Position numbers and translations under genes: made by a program. From contig JBEKEX010000014.1 in assembly GCA_050013615.1 (NCBI GenBank), forward strand, positions 1-26,141: a stretch of 26,141 nt of DNA, written 5' to 3'. Source of the stretch: JBEKEX01 sp050013615. Its GTDB lineage: Bacteria > Chloroflexota > Anaerolineae > Anaerolineales > Anaerolineaceae. The notes under the pieces were generated by a model. That model ran no database searches, had not been told where the DNA came from, and was given only the letters and a program-made list of their open reading frames with translations. Positions 7,339-14,724 of this stretch are shown here, piece after piece (within the stretch, counting starts at the first letter, position 1; each line of letters opens with the position of its first letter).

Positions 7339-8985
7339 TTATCGGTTCGCTAGCCTGGCAACCAGCGCCGTGACACCGGTCAGCACCACGCCTAACACAG
7401 CCACCAGCAGCGCCTGGATCAGACCCATCAGTCCCAAAAAGCTGGGCAGAAAACTGGGAATCGTCCAGGTGATCAGCACGCCATTGAGCGCATAATTGGC
7501 CGCCACGGGGATGCAAACCAGGTAGAGGGTGATGAACACAAAGCTCAAGACATTTCCGGCAGCCAACAACGGTTCGCCGCGGAACAGCTTCAAGCCAAAA
7601 GCCACCAACAGCCAGCTAACCAATAGCGCAATCGCAACCGTCACCGCACAATACGTGATGAAGGGCATCACACCGGTCAAAGAGCTCAGCGAATAGGTGT
7701 AGTGATCGATCAGCGCGTAGCGCAAGTTGAATAGTGCCAGGAACAACATCCCTCCGGCCAACATCCAAAGCAGGGATGTTTTCCGTTTCAGGAACACGAT
7801 AACAAGGGGAATCACCATCACGATCACAGCGACGATGGCACGCGGCAGGCGTTCGCCGGATAGACGCACCTGGCGCGCCGCACCCAAGAGGTTCTCATAA
7901 GGCACCACATTGCCACCGGTAGGAATATCATTGGTTGCCACCGGCCGACCGATAGCTGCGGTGTAATCGACCAGCAATTGCTTCTGCTCGCTGGCCTCGG
8001 CATCGGGTAGCTTGGCGCTGATATCCTGTGGCAGGTTCAGCAACTGGGTCAGCACCTGTCCCTGCGCCGTGGCCGGGATGTTGGTGCCCAGCAGCGCCGC
8101 CAGGGTTGGGGCGACATCGATCATGTACATATTGCCGTACTGTCCCGGCTTCACGCCCGCGCCGGCAATGACGAACGGCTCGACCAGCACGTCGGCATCC
8201 TGGCCGCCATGGCCGCCAAGCAGGATGTGTCCGTGGTCGCTCACCACCATGATCGTGTCCTTTTGTAAGTCCAAAGAGGCCATGATCTGGCCCAGGTAAG
8301 TATCGCAGCGGTTGGCAGCCTGATCCCAGCGGATATCCTGCGGACCGCCCTCATGGTGACCGGCATAGTCCACCTGGTCCAAATGGATCAGGATCAGCGA
8401 ATAATCTCCGCTCTTGACCCACGGCAGGGCTGCTTCCATCACCTGCTGGTCGGCCACGCGATCCTCGCCGGGAGTATAAAAGCTGGTTGTCACAGCATCC
8501 TGGGGGACCAACTTCTGGAACCAGTTATAGCCTGAGATGGCCGTCTTCAAGCCCGCCCGGTGCGCCGCAGAAAAAAGGTTGTCCTGGGTGAAAGTCGGGA
8601 TATCGGCGTAATCGAGGTTCATGGCCGGGCCGTCGTGCAAATAAGGCCAGCCCCCAATTAGCAGGGTCGAATATCCCGGCTCTGAATAAGACGGCACCTG
8701 GCTGTGCATGGTCGCCGAAGCGCCCATCTGACGCAGCTTGTTCAGGTTGGGCATCACGTCCGTTTTTAAAGAAGTGTCATAACGCAGCCCATCGATTAAA
8801 ACGAAGACGAGCGTATGCGTCACAGGCTGCCCAAGCTGCTCGCCCGGCGTCGGCGGGTTAGCTTCGAGCGGAGACCTGAACGCATAGAGCGAATCGATCA
8901 TCCCAGTCGCCCAAAAATATGCCCCCGTGGCGATAATCAAACACACCACAATCCCAATTACCAGCCAAAGCACGCGTTTTGTCAC
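7339..8985 (-). CDS. Membrane-anchored alkaline-phosphatase-superfamily phosphodiesterase/phosphotransferase
   Basis: 548 residues. One N-terminal membrane helix (about 5-27) is followed by a catalytic domain (about 55-320) and then five or six membrane helices (about 380-545). Superfamily motifs: FVLIDGLRYD with metal ligand Asp65; PSYSEPGYSTL with Ser101 at the nucleophile position (aligned to PTKTFPNH of nucleotide pyrophosphatase/PDE enzymes); DYAGHHEGG with Asp206 and His210; VVSDHGH with Asp250 and His251; GGHGG with His259. The metal site therefore looks complete. The fold resembles type I phosphodiesterases and GPI ethanolamine-phosphate transferases; the substrate cannot be told. The catalytic part is probably outside the membrane. 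It is the last gene of a three-gene operon, 21 bases after the C39-like gene. Pieces of a close relative of its 3' half are found at 3544-3619. Confidence 0.85.
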   Translation of the reverse strand: MTKRVLWLVIGIVVCLIIATGAYFWATGMIDSLYAFRSPLEANPPTPGEQLGQPVTHTLVFVLIDGLRYDTSLKTDVMPNLNKLRQMGASATMHSQVPSYSEPGYSTLLIGGWPYLHDGPAMNLDYADIPTFTQDNLFSAAHRAGLKTAISGYNWFQKLVPQDAVTTSFYTPGEDRVADQQVMEAALPWVKSGDYSLILIHLDQVDYAGHHEGGPQDIRWDQAANRCDTYLGQIMASLDLQKDTIMVVSDHGHILLGGHGGQDADVLVEPFVIAGAGVKPGQYGNMYMIDVAPTLAALLGTNIPATAQGQVLTQLLNLPQDISAKLPDAEASEQKQLLVDYTAAIGRPVATNDIPTGGNVVPYENLLGAARQVRLSGERLPRAIVAVIVMVIPLVIVFLKRKTSLLWMLAGGMLFLALFNLRYALIDHYTYSLSSLTGVMPFITYCAVTVAIALLVSWLLVAFGLKLFRGEPLLAAGNVLSFVFITLYLVCIPVAANYALNGVLITWTIPSFLPSFLGLMGLIQALLVAVLGVVLTGVTALVARLANR

Positions 8986-9006
8986 AATATCCCTCCGAGA
9001 TGAATT

Positions 9007-10110
9007 TCAAGGTGATTTTATGATCGCCATATTGCCCAGCACGCTCCAGGAAGCTAAAAATTCCTGGATGCTGCGCGGGTACACATCGGCTCCATCCAAA
9101 ATAAACACCTGTTTCTCGTTATACCCGATAACAACCACAGTATGTTCATAGCGCGTCACCGTTACCTTTATCCCATCTGAAGTTGTGTAAGGCTCCGGCG
9201 TACCAGCGTGCACATGGCCCGCCACCCATACAATGACCGGGTTGGCTGCCGCAATCTGGCGGCGCAGATCGTCGAAAGAATAATTATAGACTGCTTCCGC
9301 AACCACATGGTAGCGGTTCAGCAGGTCGGCCACCGGCCCGGCATAAACGCCATAGGAATCGGGCGGCAGAGAGCCCCAATCGCCGTGGACATCACCCACA
9401 AACCCGCGGTAAGGGTTATCTGAAGTGGGAAGATTAATAAAGAAAGCCACCTCATCGATCTTCGTACCGTAATAGCCCGCCCAAGTGGCCGCCGCGTTGG
9501 CCTCACAATCCAGCGAAATCTCCATTTGATGGCCGGTGATCTTCTGCACGAGCGCCGCAGGTGGAAAATCGGGTGTGAGTGTCCGTGTCGGATAAACAGT
9601 GGGCATTTGCAGGGTGGCCGTCGCCGCCTGCGGGATAACCGTTGACGTGTTAGCCGGCAACGATGTCGGCTGCAAAAAAGCGAGGACGGCGGGCGTGACG
9701 GTCGGTAGCGTTGCAATTGCACCGGGGTGCAGGAAGCCTTGGGCAGCTATCGCCACCATCACCAGCCACAACATCCCCCCGCCCCACAACCAGAGGGCTT
9801 TATGTTTGATGGGTTTCTTGGGTAAAGCGGAGCCAGCAGTATTCTCATCCCCGGTTGGTGTCTTTTCCGGACTGCTCTTGAGTTCAGCCAGCATGCGCGC
9901 CGCCAGTTGGTGATCCGGCGCAAGTTGCAGCACATGTTCCAGGCAATCGATGCTGCCCTGGCGCGTGCGGGATATCTTGGCCATCACCAGCCAGGCTTCC
10001 GCGTTGGAAGGATCGGCATCCAAAACCCCGGTGACCAAGCTGCGTGCCCGGTCGAGGTCTCCCCGGCGAATAGCCTGGACGGCTTGCATGATGGCGTCTT
10101 GCGGCTCCAT
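9007..10110 (-). CDS. TPR, membrane helix, C39-like cysteine peptidase protein
   Basis: 367 residues. The N-terminal 80 residues form TPR-like helices (A-RGDLDRARSLV, P-NAEAWLVMA). One membrane helix lies at about 105-126, then a Thr/Pro-rich linker at about 135-182, then a peptidase C39-like domain at about 183-367. Catalytic candidates in the usual order are Cys202 in LDCEANAAATWAGYYG, His323 in RYEHTVVVIGY and Asp339 in FILDGAD. Family knowledge: C39-like (YvpB-type) domains are papain-fold proteases, often extracytoplasmic. The TPR side would face the cytoplasm and the protease side the outside. It lies between the LRR gene (13-base gap) and the phosphodiesterase gene (21-base gap), so co-transcription is very likely. 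The substrate is unknown. Confidence 0.8.
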   Translation of the reverse strand: MEPQDAIMQAVQAIRRGDLDRARSLVTGVLDADPSNAEAWLVMAKISRTRQGSIDCLEHVLQLAPDHQLAARMLAELKSSPEKTPTGDENTAGSALPKKPIKHKALWLWGGGMLWLVMVAIAAQGFLHPGAIATLPTVTPAVLAFLQPTSLPANTSTVIPQAATATLQMPTVYPTRTLTPDFPPAALVQKITGHQMEISLDCEANAAATWAGYYGTKIDEVAFFINLPTSDNPYRGFVGDVHGDWGSLPPDSYGVYAGPVADLLNRYHVVAEAVYNYSFDDLRRQIAAANPVIVWVAGHVHAGTPEPYTTSDGIKVTVTRYEHTVVVIGYNEKQVFILDGADVYPRSIQEFLASWSVLGNMAIIKSP

Positions 10111-10123
10111 GCAGTTTTACCTC

Positions 10124-10648
10124 TCAGCGATGAATGACCAATTCTTTTCGCCGGATGTGCGCCAGCCCCCCATTAGAGATCTTGGCGCAACCTTGCAAGT
10201 CCAGGTAGAGCAGACTGTTCAAGGACCGCAAACTCCTAATACCTTCGTCTGTCAGGCGGTTGCAATAGCTTAAATTCAAGCGCCGCAGGTGAGATAGACT
10301 TTGCAGTGACAGCAGCCCCTCATTGGTGATGTCGCAGGAGCTCAAATTCAGCTCTATAAGTTTGGGAAATTTCGTCAGAAATGCAACGCCGTCATCGGTG
10401 ACCTTCCGGTTTTCGGAAAGGTTCAGGGAAACCAACACCGGGCAGCCGGCAATCTCGTCCACCAAGTGTTTCAAAATCTCATCATCGATAGTCTTGGCGC
10501 GCACACCAACTTCGTGTTCCTCTGGAATATGGAAATAGCCGGGTCCGCGATCGAACTCCTTCCATTCGTCCCCTTCTCCGCCTGCCGCGCGCACGAGCAC
10601 CTGGATGGGCAATGTACTCGAGAATGAATATGAAGCTTTAGAAACCAT
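10124..10648 (-). CDS. Leucine-rich-repeat protein (cysteine-containing LRR type)
   Basis: 174 residues. The first 60 residues have no recognised domain. From about 68 to 170 there are four LRRs of the cysteine-containing/F-box type, for example LVSLNLSENRKVTDDGVAFL, LIELNLSSCDITNEGLLSL and RRLNLSYCNRLTDEGIRSL. No signal peptide or membrane helix is visible, so it is probably cytoplasmic and binds a protein partner. It is the first gene of the operon with the C39-like protease (13-base gap) and the phosphodiesterase. ATG at 10648 has no clear Shine-Dalgarno sequence. TAAAAT lies seven bases before the ATG, so a leaderless transcript is possible. The partner is unknown. Confidence 0.8.
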   Translation of the reverse strand: MVSKASYSFSSTLPIQVLVRAAGGEGDEWKEFDRGPGYFHIPEEHEVGVRAKTIDDEILKHLVDEIAGCPVLVSLNLSENRKVTDDGVAFLTKFPKLIELNLSSCDITNEGLLSLQSLSHLRRLNLSYCNRLTDEGIRSLRSLNSLLYLDLQGCAKISNGGLAHIRRKELVIHR

Positions 10649-10698
10649 AGAGCCATTTTACCATGCCGGCAAAAATTCATCCTCACAATGCACCATTA

Positions 10699-10709
10699 TT
10701 TGATATAAT
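10699..10709 (+). promoter_or_regulatory. Extended -10 promoter of the PLP decarboxylase gene
   Basis: ATTTGATATAAT contains a perfect TATAAT (10704-10709) preceded by TGA, an extended -10 pattern. No strong -35 is seen. Transcription from about 10716 would give a leader of about 110 bases before the ATG at 10825. Confidence 0.6.
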
Positions 10710-10715
10710 AACGCC

Positions 10716-10812
10716 CTTGACGGTCAATACCCGTCCAAAGCTGGCACGTATTATCAGTAGGCGGCGGCATCAGCCGGCGTACGAAGGAGCCGGCTAAAAT
10801 TTTGCTGATTGA
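10716..10812 (+). promoter_or_regulatory. Structured 5' leader of the decarboxylase gene, candidate cis-acting RNA
   Basis: The leader holds a small hairpin GACGG/CCGTC (10720-10735) and a strong hairpin AGCCGGC - gtacgaagga - GCCGGCT followed by AAAATTTT (about 10773-10804). Around the latter, ATCAGC pairs with GCTGAT. The region is GC-rich compared with the promoter. I do not recognise a known riboswitch class. It could be a regulatory leader or only a stable 5' UTR. Confidence 0.4.
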
Positions 10813-10824
10813 CAGAGGAAATGG

Positions 10825-11952
10825 ATGTCACCCTACAATTTATCTGATATTTACACTATGCTCGATTCATTGCCAGCCAAGGAAACACCTTTTTACGTAT
10901 TAGATCGAAACAAATTGCGGCAGAACTGCCGCAATTTCAAGTCAGCCTTTGGAGATATCCAGGTCTATTTTTCGGTAAAGGCCAACGCCTGCCCGGATCT
11001 TTTAAAAATTTTTAGTGAAGAAGGTATCAACTTCGATGTTGCCTCGTGGGGCGAGATCGAAGTTTTGTTGCGTCTGGGGGTTTCATCAGAGCGGATGATC
11101 TATAGTGCACCCACCAAAATTCCTCGTGACATCGAAAAAGCTTATCAGGTCGGCGTTCGCGCCTTTGCGTTCGACTCGAAATTGGAAGTCGAAAAGCTGG
11201 CCAAATTAGCTCCGGGAAGCAAAGTGCTCACTCGCCTGGCCGTGGATAACTGTGGCAGCGATTATCCATTGGAGAGAAAATTCGGCACCAGTGCGGAAAA
11301 CTGCGCCGTGTGGATGCCCTATGCGAAGCAACTGGGTCTTCAACCCTGGGGGTTGACCTTCCATGTTGGATCACAGAACCGCCGCGCGGATTCATGGGCA
11401 CGGGCCATGCGCCAGATCCACCCACTGTGGCAAGAATTGCAAAACATGAGTTTGGATATCCAGGTCATCGACTTGGGTGGTGGCATACCCGGTGAATATT
11501 GCAAGGAAAACCCATCCTTAACGGAAATTGCCGCCGAGATCGACAAGGCGCGCCGTGAACTCTATCCTCCCACGATGCGATTTTTCCTCGAACCCGGCCG
11601 CGGGTTGCCCAACAACGCCGGTTTTTTGGCAGCCAGCGTAATCAACCGTGCCGAGCGCGGCGACAAGGAATGGTTATATTTGGATGCAGGGGTTTTCCAA
11701 GGGTTGGATGAAGGCCGTAACGGGTTCCATTACCCGGTGATATCTGACCGTGCCGGTTCCAACCTGAAGCCTTTTGTGCTGGCCGGACCCACCTGCGACA
11801 GTTCCGACGTCATCATGGACAATGCCATGCTGCCTGTAGACATTACGCTGGGTGACCGGGTCTTCCTGTTGTCGACCGGAGCATATACCACCTCGATGCA
11901 GCGCTATAACGGTATGGAATTCCCGGGCACGTACTTCGTCGGACAAGCTTAA
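10825..11952 (+). CDS. PLP-dependent fold-type III decarboxylase (ornithine/lysine/diaminopimelate-type)
   Basis: 375 residues, the usual length for short alanine-racemase-fold decarboxylases. Lys52 in YFSVKANACP is the PLP Schiff-base lysine. FHVGSQ, the IDLGGGIPG phosphate loop, FLEPGRGL and GPTCDSSDVI (with the active-site Cys supplied by the second subunit) follow in the right order. The C-terminal GAYTTSMQRYNG is also typical. This family includes ornithine, lysine and carboxynorspermidine decarboxylases. The EPGRG and GPTCDS-D motifs favour a polyamine-type (ornithine-like) activity, but the substrate cannot be fixed by eye. It is a single gene with its own promoter and a perfect terminator. 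GAGGAA lies six bases before the ATG at 10825. No spermidine or spermine synthase is in the window. Confidence 0.85.
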   Translation: MSPYNLSDIYTMLDSLPAKETPFYVLDRNKLRQNCRNFKSAFGDIQVYFSVKANACPDLLKIFSEEGINFDVASWGEIEVLLRLGVSSERMIYSAPTKIPRDIEKAYQVGVRAFAFDSKLEVEKLAKLAPGSKVLTRLAVDNCGSDYPLERKFGTSAENCAVWMPYAKQLGLQPWGLTFHVGSQNRRADSWARAMRQIHPLWQELQNMSLDIQVIDLGGGIPGEYCKENPSLTEIAAEIDKARRELYPPTMRFFLEPGRGLPNNAGFLAASVINRAERGDKEWLYLDAGVFQGLDEGRNGFHYPVISDRAGSNLKPFVLAGPTCDSSDVIMDNAMLPVDITLGDRVFLLSTGAYTTSMQRYNGMEFPGTYFVGQA

Positions 11953-11987
11953 CCTTGGCGAACAATATTTTATTTTCAAGCTCAATG

Positions 11988-12026
11988 AAAATCCCCAAGA
12001 GATTGATTAAACTCTTGGGGATTTTT
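11988..12026. terminator. Bidirectional intrinsic terminator
   Basis: Perfect stem ATCCCCAAGAG (11991-12001) / CTCTTGGGGAT (12012-12022), followed by TTTTT on the plus strand and AAAA before it. It serves the decarboxylase gene on the plus strand and probably the convergent small gene at 12079-12372 on the minus strand. The nine inner arm bases are the same as in the terminator at 12441-12467. Confidence 0.85.
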
Positions 12027-12078
12027 CTACCCTAATCAACGGACTTTTCGCCGGGCTACGATCAACCAGCATCCGGGT

Positions 12079-12372
12079 TTAGAGCACTTCCTGCACCGCA
12101 GCAAAAACTTTGTCGGCCCACGGACGAAGATCATCCTCGCTCAGAGCGTCGCAGCCCAGCGTGACGGACACATTAACCGGGAAACCCATGTGGACCATGA
12201 AATTGCAATCGATCTGGTTGCCATTCTCGACGCGCTTCGACATCACCAAATAAGCAAGCGGACGCTGTTTCCATAACTCGAAGCCTGCCTTTGGCAGAGC
12301 CTTCAAGCCCGCATCATAGAGATCACTGGTTGATTTACCTTCAAAAGTCTTTTTTACTTCGACTGATGCCAT
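12079..12372 (-). CDS. Small protein of unknown function (97 aa)
   Basis: 97 residues with no signal peptide or membrane helix. It reads as alternating strands and helices: MASVEVKKTFEGKSTSDLYD, then KALPKAGFELWKQRPLAYLV and MSKRVENGNQIDCNFMVHMG. The layout (a helix after residue 10, five strands, a C-terminal helix) recalls START-like or polyketide-cyclase-like small folds, but this is only a guess. AGGAG lies six bases before the ATG at 12372. The gene stands alone between two hairpins that share the same arms (11991-12022 and 12441-12467). It follows the corrinoid gene on the same strand but is separated from it by a terminator. Confidence 0.75.
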   Translation of the reverse strand: MASVEVKKTFEGKSTSDLYDAGLKALPKAGFELWKQRPLAYLVMSKRVENGNQIDCNFMVHMGFPVNVSVTLGCDALSEDDLRPWADKVFAAVQEVL

Positions 12373-12435
12373 ATCAAACTCCTGATCAACACCTCAGATT
12401 TGTCCTCATTATACCGTCACGCATCACATATTTTC

Positions 12436-12472
12436 AAAAACCCCAAGAGGTTTTCAGGCTCTTGGGGAATTT
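12436..12472. terminator. Intrinsic terminator of the corrinoid protein gene
   Basis: Stem CCCCAAGAG (12441-12449) / CTCTTGGGG (12459-12467). On the minus strand it is followed by TTTTTG and lies just after the stop at 12475. On the plus strand it is also followed by seven T, so it can act both ways. Confidence 0.8.
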
Positions 12473-12474
12473 TT

Positions 12475-13116
12475 TTAGTTAGGACTCATCAGCTTCTTTG
12501 CTTCTGCCGCCGCCCGGCTGGCATCCGGAGCAAAACCATCCGCGCCGATGTCTGTCGCGTACTTTTGGGTGATGGGCGCGCCGCCAATCATCACCTTGAT
12601 CTTGTCGCGCATGCCGGCATCCTTAAAAGCCGCAATGACGTCCTTCATCCGCGGCATGGTGGTGGTCAGCAAAGCCGACATGGCGACCAACTGAGCATTG
12701 TTGGTCTCTGCCGCCACAACGAACTTTTCGGCCGACACGTCAGTTCCCAAATCGATCACCTCAAAGCCTGACCCTTCCAACATCATCGACACCAAATTCT
12801 TACCAATATCGTGAAGGTCGCCCTGCACCGTACCAATAACCACCTTACCCGCCGACCGCACCTTTGCCTGCACCAGGTAGGGTCGCAGTATGGTTAACCC
12901 GGATTGCATGGCGCGGGCGCTGATGAGCATCTCAGGAACATAATATTCGCCTTCCTCGAACAAGCGGCCCACCTCAGCCATGGCAGCGATCATGCCATCA
13001 TTCAACACAACTGCCGGTTCAACATGTGCATCCAGAGCTTTCTGGATATTCTCTTTGACATTCGAGCTATCCCCTTCCAATATACCTTGAAAAATGGGGC
13101 TTAATTCTTCATCCAT
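12475..13116 (-). CDS. Corrinoid (B12-binding) protein of the MtbC/MtaC/MetH type
   Basis: 213 residues, the usual size of a free-standing methyltransferase corrinoid protein. A four-helix cap domain (about 5-85, with GMIAAMAEVGRLFEEGEYYV and P-EMLISARAM) precedes a Rossmann-like B12 domain (about 90-213). The cobalamin signature GDLHDIGKNLV gives Asp100-x-His102-x-x-Gly105, with His102 the expected lower Co ligand. VIDLGTDV, MSALLTTTMPRM and VMIGGAPIT follow as usual. Such proteins carry a methyl group between a substrate-specific methyltransferase and a second one. No MtaB/MttB-like or MtaA/MtbA-like partner lies in the window, so the methyl donor is unknown. AGGAGA precedes the ATG at 13116. 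The SorC-type regulator lies 65 bases upstream on the same strand. Confidence 0.9.
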   Translation of the reverse strand: MDEELSPIFQGILEGDSSNVKENIQKALDAHVEPAVVLNDGMIAAMAEVGRLFEEGEYYVPEMLISARAMQSGLTILRPYLVQAKVRSAGKVVIGTVQGDLHDIGKNLVSMMLEGSGFEVIDLGTDVSAEKFVVAAETNNAQLVAMSALLTTTMPRMKDVIAAFKDAGMRDKIKVMIGGAPITQKYATDIGADGFAPDASRAAAEAKKLMSPN

Positions 13117-13181
13117 TGAACTCTCCTGTTAAGTTTTTGTATAGATCAAAATATACAATTAATAATTCCCGCGCAGCTCAT

Positions 13182-14150
13182 CTAGCGCTCCGCCAATTCA
13201 AGAACTTGTCGGGCAGTGACGTTATCCGTCACCAGGACATTGATATAATTGCCCCGCAACGCTCCTAAAATGGATTGTATCTTATGAGGACCGCCAGCGA
13301 TCCCAATGCGTACCGGGATCGCCAGCAAATCATCATGTTGAATACCCACCAAGCGTTCGCAAAAGTCGCTGCAAACCTCCTGGCCTTCGATGTCAAAATG
13401 CAGGCCGCATACCGCACCAACTGCCCCACGCTTTTTCAAGCTGAGGATCTCTTCCAGCGGCACGGTTCCCGCCCGGTAAAAGCTGGAGTGTTCCGGTTCC
13501 ACACTGCCGATGCCCACCAGTGATACCTCCACTTGCTTACCCATCTGGATCACTTCATGGACGCCCTGGGCTTCGCGCAAATTACGCGCCATTTCCGCTG
13601 TTTGGCAAAAAAACGGTGCATCCAAAAAATAGCCTTCGCCGCCCAATTTATGTGCCAGACGCAGCACGATGCTATGGCCATCGTATTCGTAGATACGTGC
13701 GCTCAACGAACCAACCAACTGAACCACCTTGGCACGCATCGGCCGTTCAGACTCGAATTCATCGACAGTTGCGCAAACCGACGTACCCCAGGTGACCCCC
13801 AACACCATATCCTGGGTTAGATAACGGTGCAAATGCTGGGCAGCCGCGCCGCCTACATATTTTAAAGCGTTGGAACTCTCATTGCTGCGCACGACCACGA
13901 CATATGCGGAATGCAATTTGAATTTGTCCAACAGGATCGCTTCCAACTCATAATCCGATTCGAGCGGGCGATGGATATGCACATCAACGATCCCCTTCTG
14001 CTTGGCCTCCGACAATAATCGCGAAACCATCGAGCGCGTCAATCCAATCGTATGGCCAATCTCTTCCTGGTTTTTCCCTTCCAGGTAATACAGTTCGGCG
14101 ATATCGGCCAGTAACCTGTATTGTTCTTGTGAAGTCCGCTGTTCAGGCAT
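13182..14150 (-). CDS. SorC/DeoR-family transcriptional regulator with sugar-binding domain
   Basis: 322 residues, normal for SorC regulators. The N-terminal helix-turn-helix is about residues 12-55 (QEEIGHTIGLTRSMVSRLLS, then EAKQKGIVDVHI). The remaining 260 residues match the SorC phosphosugar-binding domain: GGAAAQHLHRYL, VLGVTWGTSV, VQLVGSLSA, SLVGIGSVEP, and GIAGGPHK-QSILGALRG near the C terminus. Family knowledge: these are tetrameric repressors or activators that respond to phosphorylated sugars. It lies directly upstream of the corrinoid gene (65-base gap, same strand) and probably controls it or forms an operon with it. A good ribosome binding site (AAGGGAAT) precedes the ATG at 14150. 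This is an odd pairing, as the ligand for a methyl-transfer gene is not obvious. Confidence 0.85.
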   Translation of the reverse strand: MPEQRTSQEQYRLLADIAELYYLEGKNQEEIGHTIGLTRSMVSRLLSEAKQKGIVDVHIHRPLESDYELEAILLDKFKLHSAYVVVVRSNESSNALKYVGGAAAQHLHRYLTQDMVLGVTWGTSVCATVDEFESERPMRAKVVQLVGSLSARIYEYDGHSIVLRLAHKLGGEGYFLDAPFFCQTAEMARNLREAQGVHEVIQMGKQVEVSLVGIGSVEPEHSSFYRAGTVPLEEILSLKKRGAVGAVCGLHFDIEGQEVCSDFCERLVGIQHDDLLAIPVRIGIAGGPHKIQSILGALRGNYINVLVTDNVTARQVLELAER

Positions 14151-14192
14151 ATTCCCTTCCCTTAATCCCTGCCTATTTTACCATTGGGTCAA

Positions 14193-14360
14193 TCAGGGCA
14201 CGATTTCTGGTCTACACAACTGATATCGTCTCCGGGAAAACATTAACTTGCTCTTCCGGATTGGGAAAACCAACATTTCCTTTCGGGAGGATGAGGCTTT
14301 ACATGCCGCCAACAGCAAGAACGGGATAACTGCAAACACGGAAAAAAGCCATTTTTTCAT
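14193..14360 (-). pseudogene. Truncated or frameshifted small lipoprotein gene
   Basis: From ATG at 14360 the minus strand encodes MKKWLFSVFAVIPFLLLAAC, a textbook lipoprotein signal peptide with Cys20, then KASSS. The same frame then continues with an Arg/Lys-rich, un-lipoprotein-like tail to a stop at 14193. In another frame, after the signal, the reading KGNVGFPNPEEQVNVFPETI ends with a stop at 14212 and looks far more like real protein. A frameshift just after the lipobox is the simplest explanation. No good ribosome binding site is seen. The stretch lies just upstream of the SorC gene on the same strand and overlaps nothing else. Confidence 0.5.
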
Positions 14361-14515
14361 AACGAGTCCCGCAAAGTTGATCTTTAAATCCAGGCTATCG
14401 CTTTAGTAATGGCTAATTCTACAGCTTTAACCAGAATTTAAGACGGCAACGGAACCGGTTTTACAGCCCAAATAAAAATGCAAAAATTATTTAAGCTCAA
14501 ACTATCTTAATTTAG

Positions 14516-14710
14516 AAAATATTTGGAGACAATTTCACCCGAAAAGTCTCCGACCTTCCCGGCTATAAAGAACCGGGTTATCTAATAAACAATGTTGATG
14601 AAAATAATATTAATTATCTTCTTGTCGACCCGAAAGTAGAAACCACAGTCCCAAGCAACTTCAAAATGATTGACAGTCTGAACGGTTGGGAAATCTACGC
14701 AAAAGAATAA
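14516..14710 (+). pseudogene. Remnant of the C-terminus of a membrane glycosyltransferase-like gene
   Basis: After a TAG at 14513 the frame is open to a TAA at 14708. It encodes DLPGYKEPGYLINNVDENNI, then NYLLVDPKVETTVPSNFKMI and DSLNGWEIYAKE. The ending N(I/V)NYLLVDP...F..ID..NGWEIY is typical of the soluble C-terminus of GT39/ArnT-like polytopic glycosyltransferases. There is no start codon and no membrane part upstream, so only the last 64 codons remain. Lower GC than neighbours. It lies convergent with, and 15 bases from, the intact GT-C-like gene at 14725-16707. The region 14361-14515 shows nothing else. Confidence 0.5.
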
Positions 14711-14724
14711 TGGCTAAAACCGAA

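Noticed and set aside
10716..10812. Assignment of the leader to a named riboswitch class
   Set aside because: No conserved core sequence of a known class could be matched by eye; kept only as an unnamed structured leader.
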